Shown: positions 17,068 through 25,388 of the stretch, piece after piece | How positions within the stretch are numbered: the first letter of the stretch is position 1 | Layout: each line of letters opens with the position of its first letter | NCBI GenBank assembly: GCA_902780635.1 | Contig: CACZGH010000031.1 | Coordinates: 1 to 42,500, forward strand | Length of the DNA: 42,500 bases | Reading direction: 5' to 3' | Source: an uncultured Prevotellaceae bacterium | GTDB lineage: Bacteria; Bacteroidota; Bacteroidia; Bacteroidales; Bacteroidaceae | The notes under the pieces: generated by a model | Seen by the model: only the letters and a program-made list of their open reading frames with translations | The model's database searches: none | Told to the model about the DNA's origin: nothing | Translations under genes and position numbers: made by a program

Positions 17068-19968
17068 TTATTGTTCTTTCCTAAGATATTTTCCAGGACA
17101 GTCGGTCAATAACAATGACATGGCTATTATTCCCATCAAGATGATCACACCCATATTCCACCAAAGTGTCTTGATGTGGCAGGAGCCAACCACCTTCTCA
17201 CTGCTATAAAACGGAGCGCGACCCATTTTGTTGTGTGGAGTCAGGTAAATGATACCACTTCGGGGCACAATATGATCGTCAACGATGTCGAGGATACGTT
17301 TTTGGTCTGCTCCTGTGACGATTTCCTCCAATTTGGTGTTGAAGTGGCTTTTTTTCAACTCCAAAAACCGGTCTTTGCCATTTTCTTTGATGTAGTCGGA
17401 AATCAGCGCTTCTTTTTTCAATGTCAACACATTGCCCCGGGTGGCCAGGATATCCTCTGCCTCATGCATGTATGCAATCAGTGAAGCGTAAGAATCGTCG
17501 CCAGTGTAGGGTGCCATACCGCAGAACTCCGTGATGACTGGCAGATTGGTGTGCACTACTCTGAGGTGTGCGGGGTCTACACGCTTGCCGCGCTTTTTCT
17601 CATCGGCCATCGTCTCGACTTGCGACTGCAGTTCATAGAGGAAGCCTATGTTGTAGAACTGGTTCTCCTGTCGTTCCTTGTCGTATTCGAAATAGGGTTT
17701 CTCATACGCATTGTCGGTGAAGGAGGTCACGGCCAAAGCCTCGTAGCTCCAGCGTGAGGGAATGAGGTCGCCTATCAGAGGCACGTTGCCGGTAGTGCTC
17801 TTGGGTGTGAGATCGGAAAAACTCACCACCAGTCCGCACAACAGAATCTGGGGGATGAGCAGCAACGGGATGCTGATGTAGATGGCCACAATGGAATTGA
17901 GACACTGAGACAGAATCAGACCCGTCAAGTTGGCCAGCAACGCTGTCAGGAACAGGATGAGCCACCATGTGCCAGTCAGCCCGTGCAGCCCCATGATGGT
18001 GTTGCCGACGATAACGAAGAGGAAGGTCTGTATGAGCGAAACGCCCGCCACAAAGGCCACCTTTGACCATATATAGCTCGAATAAGACAGTTGGAGGAAT
18101 TTCTCCCTCTTCAGCAGGGCGCGGTCTCTGATGATCTCCTCCGCGCTGCCACTCATGCCAATGAAAGTAGCCACGATGACGGACATGAAGAAGTAGCTCA
18201 CTAAGTTTTTATTGTCCATCACGCTATAGCCCTCTGGGGGAGCATAGCGGGTGAGGAATGCGCACACCACAGCCAGCAACGGAGCCTCAAGCAGTGCGAT
18301 ACAGAGATATTGCACATTGGTGATCTTCGTCTTGAAATTACGTTGGAGGAAGATGAGAAACTGTCTCAGCTTACCAGGCTTCTTCTGGTCGGAAGCGGGC
18401 ACCTCGCTGACGGCAGGCTGCGGTAAGGATGGCTGGTTCTTAAGATACAGCTCATGCCACTCCTGTGGTGTCATCTTCCGGACGTCGGATGTCTCGCCAC
18501 TATTGTTGATCGCCTTCTCATCGATGATGTTGAGCATGATCTCCGGATTGACGTTACCGCAGGTAGGACAAGCGCTGGTCTCATCGTCGGCATAGTTGGC
18601 GGCTCTTTTGAAATAGGTGATGGCATCGATAGGATTGCCGTCGAACACGGGATAGCCTCCCTTGTCCAGAAGCCACAGACGGTCGAACAACTTATAGACA
18701 TCACTCGATGGCTGATGGATGTTGACCACAATCAGTTTGCCCTTGTAGGTCTGCTCCTTCAGCAGATTGACCACTTTCTCTGTATCTGCCGACGACAGGC
18801 CCGACGTGGGTTCGTCGAGGAAGAGTACGGCAGGTTCACGGATCAGCTCCAGTGCGATGTTAAGACGCTTGCGCTGACCACCGGAGATAAACTTGTTGAT
18901 AGGCGACCCCACCTTCAGGTCTTTGGCGGCATCCAGCCCCAAGTCCTTGAGAGTCTTCAGCACACGCCGCTCTATCTCTTCATTGGAAAGACTGGCAAAA
19001 CACAATCTGGCCGTGTAATAGAGATTCTGGTAGACGGTGAGCTCTTCGATCAGGAGGTCATCCTGTGGCACAAAGCCAATCAGGTCTTTGGCTTTCGGCT
19101 CTGAAATGTCATGACCGTTGATGGTGATCCTGCCCTTTTGTGGTATCAGACTTCCGTTAAGGATGGAGAGCAACGTGGATTTTCCCGTACCTGAGCCACC
19201 CATGATGGCGAGCAACTCACCACTATGGAGTGTGAAACTCAAGTTGTGCATGCCATTGTTGCTACCTGGAAAGAGGAAATTGATATCACGGCCACAAAAC
19301 TCCACCCGCTGACCGGCTTCTTCTCTAAGACCTGACTTCTTGTCGTATTCCGACATGATGGTGGAATAATAGACAGGCTTCCCGTTCTTGCCTTTCAGAA
19401 CACTGCTCTGAAGCCACACCTGATAAGCGCCAGATAGCACAGGGACATCATTAAGAAGCACCTGATCGCTACCATCGTAGGTGAAGACCAGTGTGCCAGA
19501 GGGAGATATCAACAACGTCTTGAGGGTGCCGTCAAAACCCTCGGGTTGCAACAGCAGCACATGCTCTGATGGGTGGTCGCTCACGAAATCGGAGAAATCA
19601 CTGAATTGCTGTGCCGAGACATTGAATTTCTCCGCCATGGTCTTGAACATGGGATGAAGCTGACTGTCCTTGCCTCCGCAAAACTCCATGATACGCAGCA
19701 GAAGCATGGCTTCCTCATTGGTGCGGATCTTGCCATGGAGGTTGTCGCAAATGGAGGCGACAACAGACTTGGAGTCAAGCTGGTCGTTCATCTCGTAAGC
19801 GATGCGAAGGTCGCTGTACAGGTCAAGATAGGTGCTGATGTTTCTAATTCCGAAATGGTGACGAAGATAACTCACGAGCATATTTTTTGCCCGTGTTTCA
19901 TCCACCTGCTCCTCTTTGCCGAAAAGGGCAAACAGGCTGATGAAGCTGGAGAGGATTATATCAGTCAC
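17068..19968 (-). CDS. ABC transporter, fused ATPase and ABC-2-type permease (ABCG-like)
   Basis: One 966-residue chain carries, in order: a helical N-terminal region (~1-130) that looks like a TerB-type fold but is not certain; a small beta-rich part (~140-220, LKTLLISPSGTLVFTYDG), FHA-like at best; an ATPase (~225-470) with Walker A GGSGTGKST near 257, signature FISGGQRKRLNIAL near 362 and Walker B AVLFLDEPTSGLSSAD; a linker with CPTC; and a membrane domain (~560-750) of about six helices, plus a last helix near 940-958. ATPase first, permease after is the ABCG/White order. A large extracytoplasmic-looking region (~750-930) is unusual. Substrate unknown. Lipoprotein gene downstream, partner-switching genes on either side. 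Confidence 0.85.
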   Translation of the reverse strand: MTDIILSSFISLFALFGKEEQVDETRAKNMLVSYLRHHFGIRNISTYLDLYSDLRIAYEMNDQLDSKSVVASICDNLHGKIRTNEEAMLLLRIMEFCGGKDSQLHPMFKTMAEKFNVSAQQFSDFSDFVSDHPSEHVLLLQPEGFDGTLKTLLISPSGTLVFTYDGSDQVLLNDVPVLSGAYQVWLQSSVLKGKNGKPVYYSTIMSEYDKKSGLREEAGQRVEFCGRDINFLFPGSNNGMHNLSFTLHSGELLAIMGGSGTGKSTLLSILNGSLIPQKGRITINGHDISEPKAKDLIGFVPQDDLLIEELTVYQNLYYTARLCFASLSNEEIERRVLKTLKDLGLDAAKDLKVGSPINKFISGGQRKRLNIALELIREPAVLFLDEPTSGLSSADTEKVVNLLKEQTYKGKLIVVNIHQPSSDVYKLFDRLWLLDKGGYPVFDGNPIDAITYFKRAANYADDETSACPTCGNVNPEIMLNIIDEKAINNSGETSDVRKMTPQEWHELYLKNQPSLPQPAVSEVPASDQKKPGKLRQFLIFLQRNFKTKITNVQYLCIALLEAPLLAVVCAFLTRYAPPEGYSVMDNKNLVSYFFMSVIVATFIGMSGSAEEIIRDRALLKREKFLQLSYSSYIWSKVAFVAGVSLIQTFLFVIVGNTIMGLHGLTGTWWLILFLTALLANLTGLILSQCLNSIVAIYISIPLLLIPQILLCGLVVSFSDLTPKSTTGNVPLIGDLIPSRWSYEALAVTSFTDNAYEKPYFEYDKERQENQFYNIGFLYELQSQVETMADEKKRGKRVDPAHLRVVHTNLPVITEFCGMAPYTGDDSYASLIAYMHEAEDILATRGNVLTLKKEALISDYIKENGKDRFLELKKSHFNTKLEEIVTGADQKRILDIVDDHIVPRSGIIYLTPHNKMGRAPFYSSEKVVGSCHIKTLWWNMGVIILMGIIAMSLLLTDCPGKYLRKEQ

Positions 19969-20024
19969 CCTTGTCTGAGCTTGATGGTCTCAATAGAAAG
20001 AGACGTAGAAAAGTTTTTTGTTTG

Positions 20025-20032
20025 CAAATTTA
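20025..20032 (-). promoter_or_regulatory. -7 box of the ABC transporter gene
   Basis: TAAATTTG on the minus strand, about 57 bases before the ATG at 19968. A TTG at 20056-20058 is 23 bases away, a little long for a -33. Confidence 0.5.
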
Positions 20033-20119
20033 AAAAAATTAACCGATTGAATTTGCAACTCATGAGTTAAAAATGACTAATTCTTTTCAAACAATCTATT
20101 ATCCTTGTTGGTTTTTTCG

Positions 20120-20127
20120 TAACTTCG
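20120..20127 (+). promoter_or_regulatory. Possible -7 box of the STAS gene
   Basis: TAACTTCG differs from the consensus TAnnTTTG at one position. It lies 17 bases before the first in-frame ATG (20144) and 59 before the one I prefer (20186). Confidence 0.35.
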
Positions 20128-20185
20128 CTGCGCCAATACCATTATGGGTAGACTAAAAATGTCAAAAACATCAACTTCATATACA

Positions 20186-20488
20186 ATGAAAACTACCATT
20201 TTTCAGAAAAACGACGATTTCGTAGCCGTACTTGAAGGGCGCCTCGACACCGCGTCAGCTCCTGCGACAGAGAAGGAACTACAACCGCTGTATGAGGGTG
20301 CGGGACATGACATCATTCTCGACTGCTCAAAACTTGATTATATCTCCTCAAGTGGACTGCGCCTGTTTCTCGGACTCCTCAAAACAGTGAAGCCCAAAGG
20401 CGGACACGTCTATATCAGCGGTATGAACAGCAGTCTGAAGCAGGTGTTCGACATGACAGGCTTCACCAGCCTCTTCGAGTTTAAATAA
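20186..20488 (+). CDS. STAS-domain anti-sigma factor antagonist (RsbV/SpoIIAA-like)
   Basis: A single STAS domain of 100 residues. The order of elements fits: strand AVLEGRLDTASA, then ILDCSKLDYISSSGLRLFLG, where a Ser of SSSGLR is the one phosphorylated by the partner kinase, then VYISGM and VFDMTGFTSLFEF. Unphosphorylated, such proteins bind the anti-sigma kinase and free its target. The likely kinase is at 15664-16113. The frame is open from an ATG at 20144 (14 more residues, MGRLKMSKTS...), but homology as I remember it begins at MKTTIF. It is followed by the promoter region of the giant protease, with only a weak hairpin between. Confidence 0.85.
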   Translation: MKTTIFQKNDDFVAVLEGRLDTASAPATEKELQPLYEGAGHDIILDCSKLDYISSSGLRLFLGLLKTVKPKGGHVYISGMNSSLKQVFDMTGFTSLFEFK

Positions 20489-20696
20489 CCATTCACTACA
20501 TTCACCATACCACGTAGTATGGCCATTTCTATGATATGGGCGGTGCCAACAGCGCTCCTCCCATGTCTTTGCTTGTGTGCGGTCGAAGAAGTGTCAGAGA
20601 TCGTTTTTCTATAATTTTTTCTATAATAATGAATAGATTTTTCCCATTTTTATAAAAGAAATTGAAGATTTTAATTCATTTTACTTACGTTTTTTG

Positions 20697-20704
20697 TAAT
20701 TTTG
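20697..20704 (+). promoter_or_regulatory. -7 box of the subtilisin-like protease gene
   Basis: TAATTTTG, 37 bases before the ATG at 20741. The upstream 80 bases are very AT-rich; no clear -33. The 252-base gap from the STAS gene holds nothing else recognisable apart from a short inverted repeat CCATAC/GTATGG near 20505-20522. Confidence 0.6.
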
Positions 20705-20740
20705 CCGGACATTTTTATTTGATAGAAAACAAGACTCAAA

Positions 20741-23700
20741 ATGAAGAAGTTTTTACTACTAACTCTTGTCGCCACAAGTTTTACACTTTTTGGATGGTCT
20801 CAGACAAGTGATGTTGACAGCAAGTTGTCGATTACGACTCAGTTATTTCTCGATGAGATGAATGGAAATATTGACCTTTCTCCCACCCCAACATCACATA
20901 CAGACCTTGTAACGCCTGGTCTCATGCCTTTCAGCAAAAAATACGACCGTCTTATAGCGACACCGGACACGATTAACGGCATAATCTACATCTCGGCTTT
21001 TATTCGTCTGAATGACAACACTGACGTCAGCGAACTGGAGGCTTTGGGCGTAGAAGTTCAGTGCAAGTTTGACAACGGACTGGTGACCGCCAACATTCCT
21101 GTTGACAAAATCATGGAAGTGGCAGCCATCGGAAAAGTCAATCGAGTCAATGTGGCACAAATGATGCGCCCCACCACCAACGCTGCCCGTGAAAAAACGA
21201 ATGTGGATGATGTTCTGACAAACTCCAATGAAGCTATCGCTTCTGGCTTGTTGAAAAAATATGATGGTACAGGAGTCGTGCTAGGTGTCATCGACACTGG
21301 CATCGACTTCCAGCATATTGCCTTTAAAGATAAAAATGGAAACAGCCGCATCAAACGGGCTTATGTTTATAATGGTAGCAAAGCGGCATTCTACAAAGAA
21401 ATCACCAGCAGTAGCCCCACAACAGATGACAAAGCTGAAGATCATGGCACACACACCTCTACCACAGCCGGCGGGTCAAGTGTTATTGTCAATGGCAACA
21501 CGGTGACGGTGACCGATGACCACGCCAATGCCACCTATGGCGGTATGGCTCCCGGAGCCGATTTATATCTGGCTGGTATCAATGGCCTTTCCAACACCTA
21601 TTTGGCGAATGCCATCTCTTTAATATGCAATTATGCAGACAGCATCAACAAGCCCTGTGTGGTGAGCAACAGCTGGGGCTCGCAGATAGGCCCCCATGAT
21701 GGCACAGGCGATTGGGCGGACATCGCCAATCAGTATTTCAGCGACAGCCATCCTAACCATATCTGTCTTTTTGCATCCTCCAACGACGCAGGTAAGTCAA
21801 AAGACGGAGAGGGAGGTGGCTATTATATCACCGGGTCAGCTACCAGCAGCAAGCCTCTCGGTGCCATCCTGCGCAGCGCCACCTATATTAATACTGATGC
21901 GGGATATCTTTATCAAGGCATCATCGCCAATGCCTGGGCACGCAACACTAGTGTGAGCAAGATGGGTGTTAAAATCCATGTCCTTGACGCATCCACAGGT
22001 AAAATTCTGACAAGCATAACTAAAACTTCATCGGGAAGTGTAAGTGGTTTGAGTTCTTATTACAGTGGTACACTTTATGTCTACTACGATCAGGTCACTT
22101 CTGACAAGACACAGCTTTTGCTTTATTCACAAAACGGTTTAAAAGCTACTAGTACGTCTACCACCACTCAGAATGGAAGCACCTATTACAAGAGCAAATA
22201 TACTCTTGCTGTCGAGTTCTATCCCACCAGCGGTAGTACGATTATTGACGTCTGGGGTGGTAATTATGGCTATTTTACTAACCATCTCAGCACCGACAGT
22301 CACACGTGGGCTGCTGGTACAGACAACATGTGTGTCAGCGATGAGGCTACCATCCCAGATGTTATCTCTATTGGCGCTTATGTGTCAAAAAACCACACTA
22401 CCGACTACAGCGGTAATTCTTATGATTATTCAGGGGAATATACCATGGGCGACATCGCCTACTTCTCCAGCTATGCCACAGCCGACATGAGTCTCACCGG
22501 CCTTCAATACCCATGGATCACAGCTCCTGGAGCACGTCTCGTGTCTGGCGTCAACCACTACCATACCGCCTCTGTCGACAATTATAGCTACTACGGCGAC
22601 AACTACTCTGACGATCTCGTAGTCAACAGTTCTACCTCTCCCTACGCTGCCATGGAAGGAACGTCCATGGCGACACCCACGGCAGCAGGTATCGTTGCCC
22701 TGTGGCTTCAAGCCGCTCAGGAGGCAGGCAAAACGATGACGACCTCCGAAATTAAAAATATAATGAAGGAGACAGCCTCCAAAGACAGCTATACCACCAC
22801 TGGTGCAAACGCTTCTCATTTCGGCAACGGCAAGATTGACGCACTCGCTGGTATCAAAATGATTTTAGGTGCTACGGCAAGTCCTACCATTACAGCGACG
22901 CCACAAAGTCTGAATTTTGAAGGCTATGCTACGCAGACCTATACACAGGAGGTGACCATCAAGGGTGTCAACCTGAACAGTAATATTCGTGCCACCCTGA
23001 CCGACACTCATGGTGTATTCAGCATCGACAAAACCACTATCTCACAAAATGAGGCTGCCAACAGTGTCACAATGACCATCACATGGCATCCTACAGCAGA
23101 AGGAACCACGACCGCCTCCATCAAACTGTCCAGCAGTGATGCGGAGGATGTCATCATCCAACTGTCAGGAACCGCTGAAGCTGCCACACCAACTATCTTG
23201 GTGGATAAAGAAGCCATCACCTTCTCTGCGGGTCTTAACCTAACACAAAGTGAGCAAATGACAGTAAACGGAAGATTCCTCTCAAACAATCTCACCTTAA
23301 CACTGAACGACCCAGAAGGTGTGTTCTCTCTTTCTCCCAATTCACCCATTTCAGCAACCGACATCAATGAGAATGGCGTCACTCTGACCGTATCATTTAA
23401 CTCAGCTAACGTGGGAACCTTCTCTGGCACATTGACGTTGAGCAGCGAAGGTGCAGAGCCTATCATGATCGCCCTCAATGCCACTGCTCAGGAAGGTGGA
23501 ACAGCTTCTGACACCTATCTGAACATTGCCAAATATGCCACTATCGATGAGGCAGGCTGGAGCACAACCTACATTAACAAACTCTATAACTATCAGGAAG
23601 ATGAAGATGAAGAAGTGGCATGGTTGACCCTTCCTTTGTATGGCGCTTGGGTAGGTGTCAATTACAATAATCACCCTCAGAAATGGATTGACAGTACTCT

Positions 23701-25051
23701 TGGCACCAGCAACACTTACGGAGGAACGACATGGAATGCCACCGACATCTATGGCGGCAGCTCCGCATACTTTACGGCAACCTCCGGAAACGGTCGTGCA
23801 CGAGCCATAGGATATGATTCACAGTACAACACTTCTATTCGAACGGTGTCATTCTACGTCACGAATACAACCGCCGTCAAACTGTATGGAACAGGTAGGA
23901 GTGGATCTAGTTCGACTTATCCAGCTTCAATCAAGGTCTATGAATGTACGGTCAATGCCAATGGCACCGTCACTGCCTCAACATCAACCGTCAAGAATGT
24001 GACAAGTAGTTCCACAAGCGTTTTCAATATAGAGGCCTCAGGTCTTGATGCTACTAAAGTATATAAGGTGGATGCCAGCATCTACCGGGGATATATGTAT
24101 GAGATAGGATTCAAGACACCTATTGAAGTCTTTAAGACACCTGAACTGATCGTTGAGCCAGAAGAGTTGGCATTTGATGGCACTATCGGCGAACCTGTCA
24201 CCATGTCGTTTGAGGTGCTCGGTACCCATCTCTCCGAAGACGTGACTCTTAGTTTGAATGATGAGAAGGGCGTATATAGTCTCAGTGACTATACGATTAG
24301 TGCAGCTGAAGCAAAAGAGGGAACAACCATCGATGTCACTTTTAATCCTACAGCACGAGGCTCATATCCTGGTTCAATCACCCTGAGCACCAAAGACGTA
24401 GAAGATATTACTGTGACGCTGAACGGCAAAGCTACGGCGGGGTATTATGATTTGAAGGTGTCTTCGGTTGGATTAGCCACCCTCTATTTGGATTTCCCTG
24501 TTAAAATACCATACGAAGAATACGACCCAGATCTTCTTGGTGTATATATTGCATATGCTATAGAAAACAATGTACTGAGACTGGCTCGTCTTCACAATAC
24601 GATACCAGCTAACACAGGTGTTTTAGTGCAAGCAAACACAGGGACTTTCAGATTCAATAAAATTGATGAGGCTTCGGTCAATCCGCTAACAAGAGACAAT
24701 CATTTCAAAGGAACAGCTGAAACAATATCTGTAACTGAAGCCCTTGAAGCAGCCCAGTCACCTAATGGTATTGTCCTGACTCTTGGTAAAGGCTCTGATA
24801 GCTATATCGGCTTCTATAGATACACGGGTAGTACCCTTGCTGCTAATAAGGCATTCCTCATTTATGAGGCCTCAGCCGGCGTCAATTATATTTCTATTAG
24901 CGGTTCTGATGATATGGGCACAAGCATTCTTCACATCCAAGAAACGGAAAAAGAAGAGGAATGGTACACCATACAAGGTTTGAGAGTCAACAACCATTCT
25001 GCAAAGCATGGTATCTATATCAACAAAGGTAAAAAAATAATAGTAAAATAA
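20741..25051 (+). CDS. Secreted subtilisin-like serine protease (S8 family), multidomain
   Basis: The 1436-residue precursor has a signal peptide (MKKFLLLTLVATSFTLFGWSQ) and a propeptide-like region (~22-160). The S8 domain has Asp185 (VIDTGID), His235 (DHGTHTS), a candidate oxyanion Asn348 (SSNDAG) and Ser642 (GTSMATPTAAG). His and Ser are 407 residues apart, so a large insertion sits in the catalytic domain. Three related beta-sandwich repeats follow (~715-805, ~806-925, ~1134-1235) with shared phrases such as LNDPEGVFSLS and LNDEKGVYSLS; a separate ~200-residue module lies between the second and third. The last 30 residues (WYTIQGLRVNN ... GIYINKGKKIIVK) resemble a type IX-style C-terminal sorting or anchoring signal of Prevotella. 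It is likely an exported or surface protease; substrate unknown. A 66-codon ORF follows after nine bases. Confidence 0.9.
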   Translation: MKKFLLLTLVATSFTLFGWSQTSDVDSKLSITTQLFLDEMNGNIDLSPTPTSHTDLVTPGLMPFSKKYDRLIATPDTINGIIYISAFIRLNDNTDVSELEALGVEVQCKFDNGLVTANIPVDKIMEVAAIGKVNRVNVAQMMRPTTNAAREKTNVDDVLTNSNEAIASGLLKKYDGTGVVLGVIDTGIDFQHIAFKDKNGNSRIKRAYVYNGSKAAFYKEITSSSPTTDDKAEDHGTHTSTTAGGSSVIVNGNTVTVTDDHANATYGGMAPGADLYLAGINGLSNTYLANAISLICNYADSINKPCVVSNSWGSQIGPHDGTGDWADIANQYFSDSHPNHICLFASSNDAGKSKDGEGGGYYITGSATSSKPLGAILRSATYINTDAGYLYQGIIANAWARNTSVSKMGVKIHVLDASTGKILTSITKTSSGSVSGLSSYYSGTLYVYYDQVTSDKTQLLLYSQNGLKATSTSTTTQNGSTYYKSKYTLAVEFYPTSGSTIIDVWGGNYGYFTNHLSTDSHTWAAGTDNMCVSDEATIPDVISIGAYVSKNHTTDYSGNSYDYSGEYTMGDIAYFSSYATADMSLTGLQYPWITAPGARLVSGVNHYHTASVDNYSYYGDNYSDDLVVNSSTSPYAAMEGTSMATPTAAGIVALWLQAAQEAGKTMTTSEIKNIMKETASKDSYTTTGANASHFGNGKIDALAGIKMILGATASPTITATPQSLNFEGYATQTYTQEVTIKGVNLNSNIRATLTDTHGVFSIDKTTISQNEAANSVTMTITWHPTAEGTTTASIKLSSSDAEDVIIQLSGTAEAATPTILVDKEAITFSAGLNLTQSEQMTVNGRFLSNNLTLTLNDPEGVFSLSPNSPISATDINENGVTLTVSFNSANVGTFSGTLTLSSEGAEPIMIALNATAQEGGTASDTYLNIAKYATIDEAGWSTTYINKLYNYQEDEDEEVAWLTLPLYGAWVGVNYNNHPQKWIDSTLGTSNTYGGTTWNATDIYGGSSAYFTATSGNGRARAIGYDSQYNTSIRTVSFYVTNTTAVKLYGTGRSGSSSTYPASIKVYECTVNANGTVTASTSTVKNVTSSSTSVFNIEASGLDATKVYKVDASIYRGYMYEIGFKTPIEVFKTPELIVEPEELAFDGTIGEPVTMSFEVLGTHLSEDVTLSLNDEKGVYSLSDYTISAAEAKEGTTIDVTFNPTARGSYPGSITLSTKDVEDITVTLNGKATAGYYDLKVSSVGLATLYLDFPVKIPYEEYDPDLLGVYIAYAIENNVLRLARLHNTIPANTGVLVQANTGTFRFNKIDEASVNPLTRDNHFKGTAETISVTEALEAAQSPNGIVLTLGKGSDSYIGFYRYTGSTLAANKAFLIYEASAGVNYISISGSDDMGTSILHIQETEKEEEWYTIQGLRVNNHSAKHGIYINKGKKIIVK

Positions 25052-25060
25052 ATAACAAAA

Positions 25061-25261
25061 ATGACAGAGTCCAATTATTTAAAACCTGTAACAGAAATAG
25101 TGTATCTTTCTTTGAAAGACAAATTGTTAGTGGGAGAAGATCCTGGTCATTCCACCAATGACCAGTTTGCCAATCAAAATATGCTTTTTGATGGCTTGGA
25201 TGATGATATCGACGACAATTCCCCGTCTGATACTGATAAAAGTGGATTGTGGGATGAGTAA
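25061..25261 (+). CDS. Small acidic protein downstream of the protease, unknown
   Basis: The 66-residue product starts nine bases after the protease stop, with no promoter or terminator between, so co-transcription is likely. It has two halves: a conventional first part (NYLKPVTEIVYLSLKDKLLVGEDPG) and a very acidic second part (GLDDDIDDNSPSDTDK) ending LWDE. There is no signal peptide, membrane segment or cysteine. From memory it resembles short Bacteroidetes proteins of the pattern Tyr-x-x-Pro ... Leu-Leu-x-Gly ... acidic tail ... Trp near the end, which have no known function. It could be a peptide precursor, a protease inhibitor or a cytoplasmic chaperone for the protease; nothing in the sequence decides. 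A strong hairpin follows. Confidence 0.7.
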   Translation: MTESNYLKPVTEIVYLSLKDKLLVGEDPGHSTNDQFANQNMLFDGLDDDIDDNSPSDTDKSGLWDE

Positions 25262-25289
25262 ATAAATGAAATCCTTGACACAAGTATTC

Positions 25290-25323
25290 ATCTCTCTGTG
25301 TTAAACTGTCAACACAGAGAGAT
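25290..25323. terminator. Strong hairpin between the small acidic gene and recQ
   Basis: A perfect 13-bp stem (25290-25302 with 25311-25323) and 8-base loop. A second layer, ATGAAATCC near 25267 with GGATATTTCAT near 25324, could extend it. No long T tract follows on either strand, so termination is probable rather than certain. It lies between convergent genes. Confidence 0.6.
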
Positions 25324-25388
25324 GGATATTTCATATTGTTGGTCTCATTAGGCTGTTTTGACCATGCCTCCTGTACAACTTCAGGCTT

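Noticed and set aside
20489-20740. Small gene or terminator in the STAS-protease gap
   Set aside because: Only a 6-bp inverted repeat near 20505-20522 and AT-rich promoter DNA are visible; no ORF of sensible composition.
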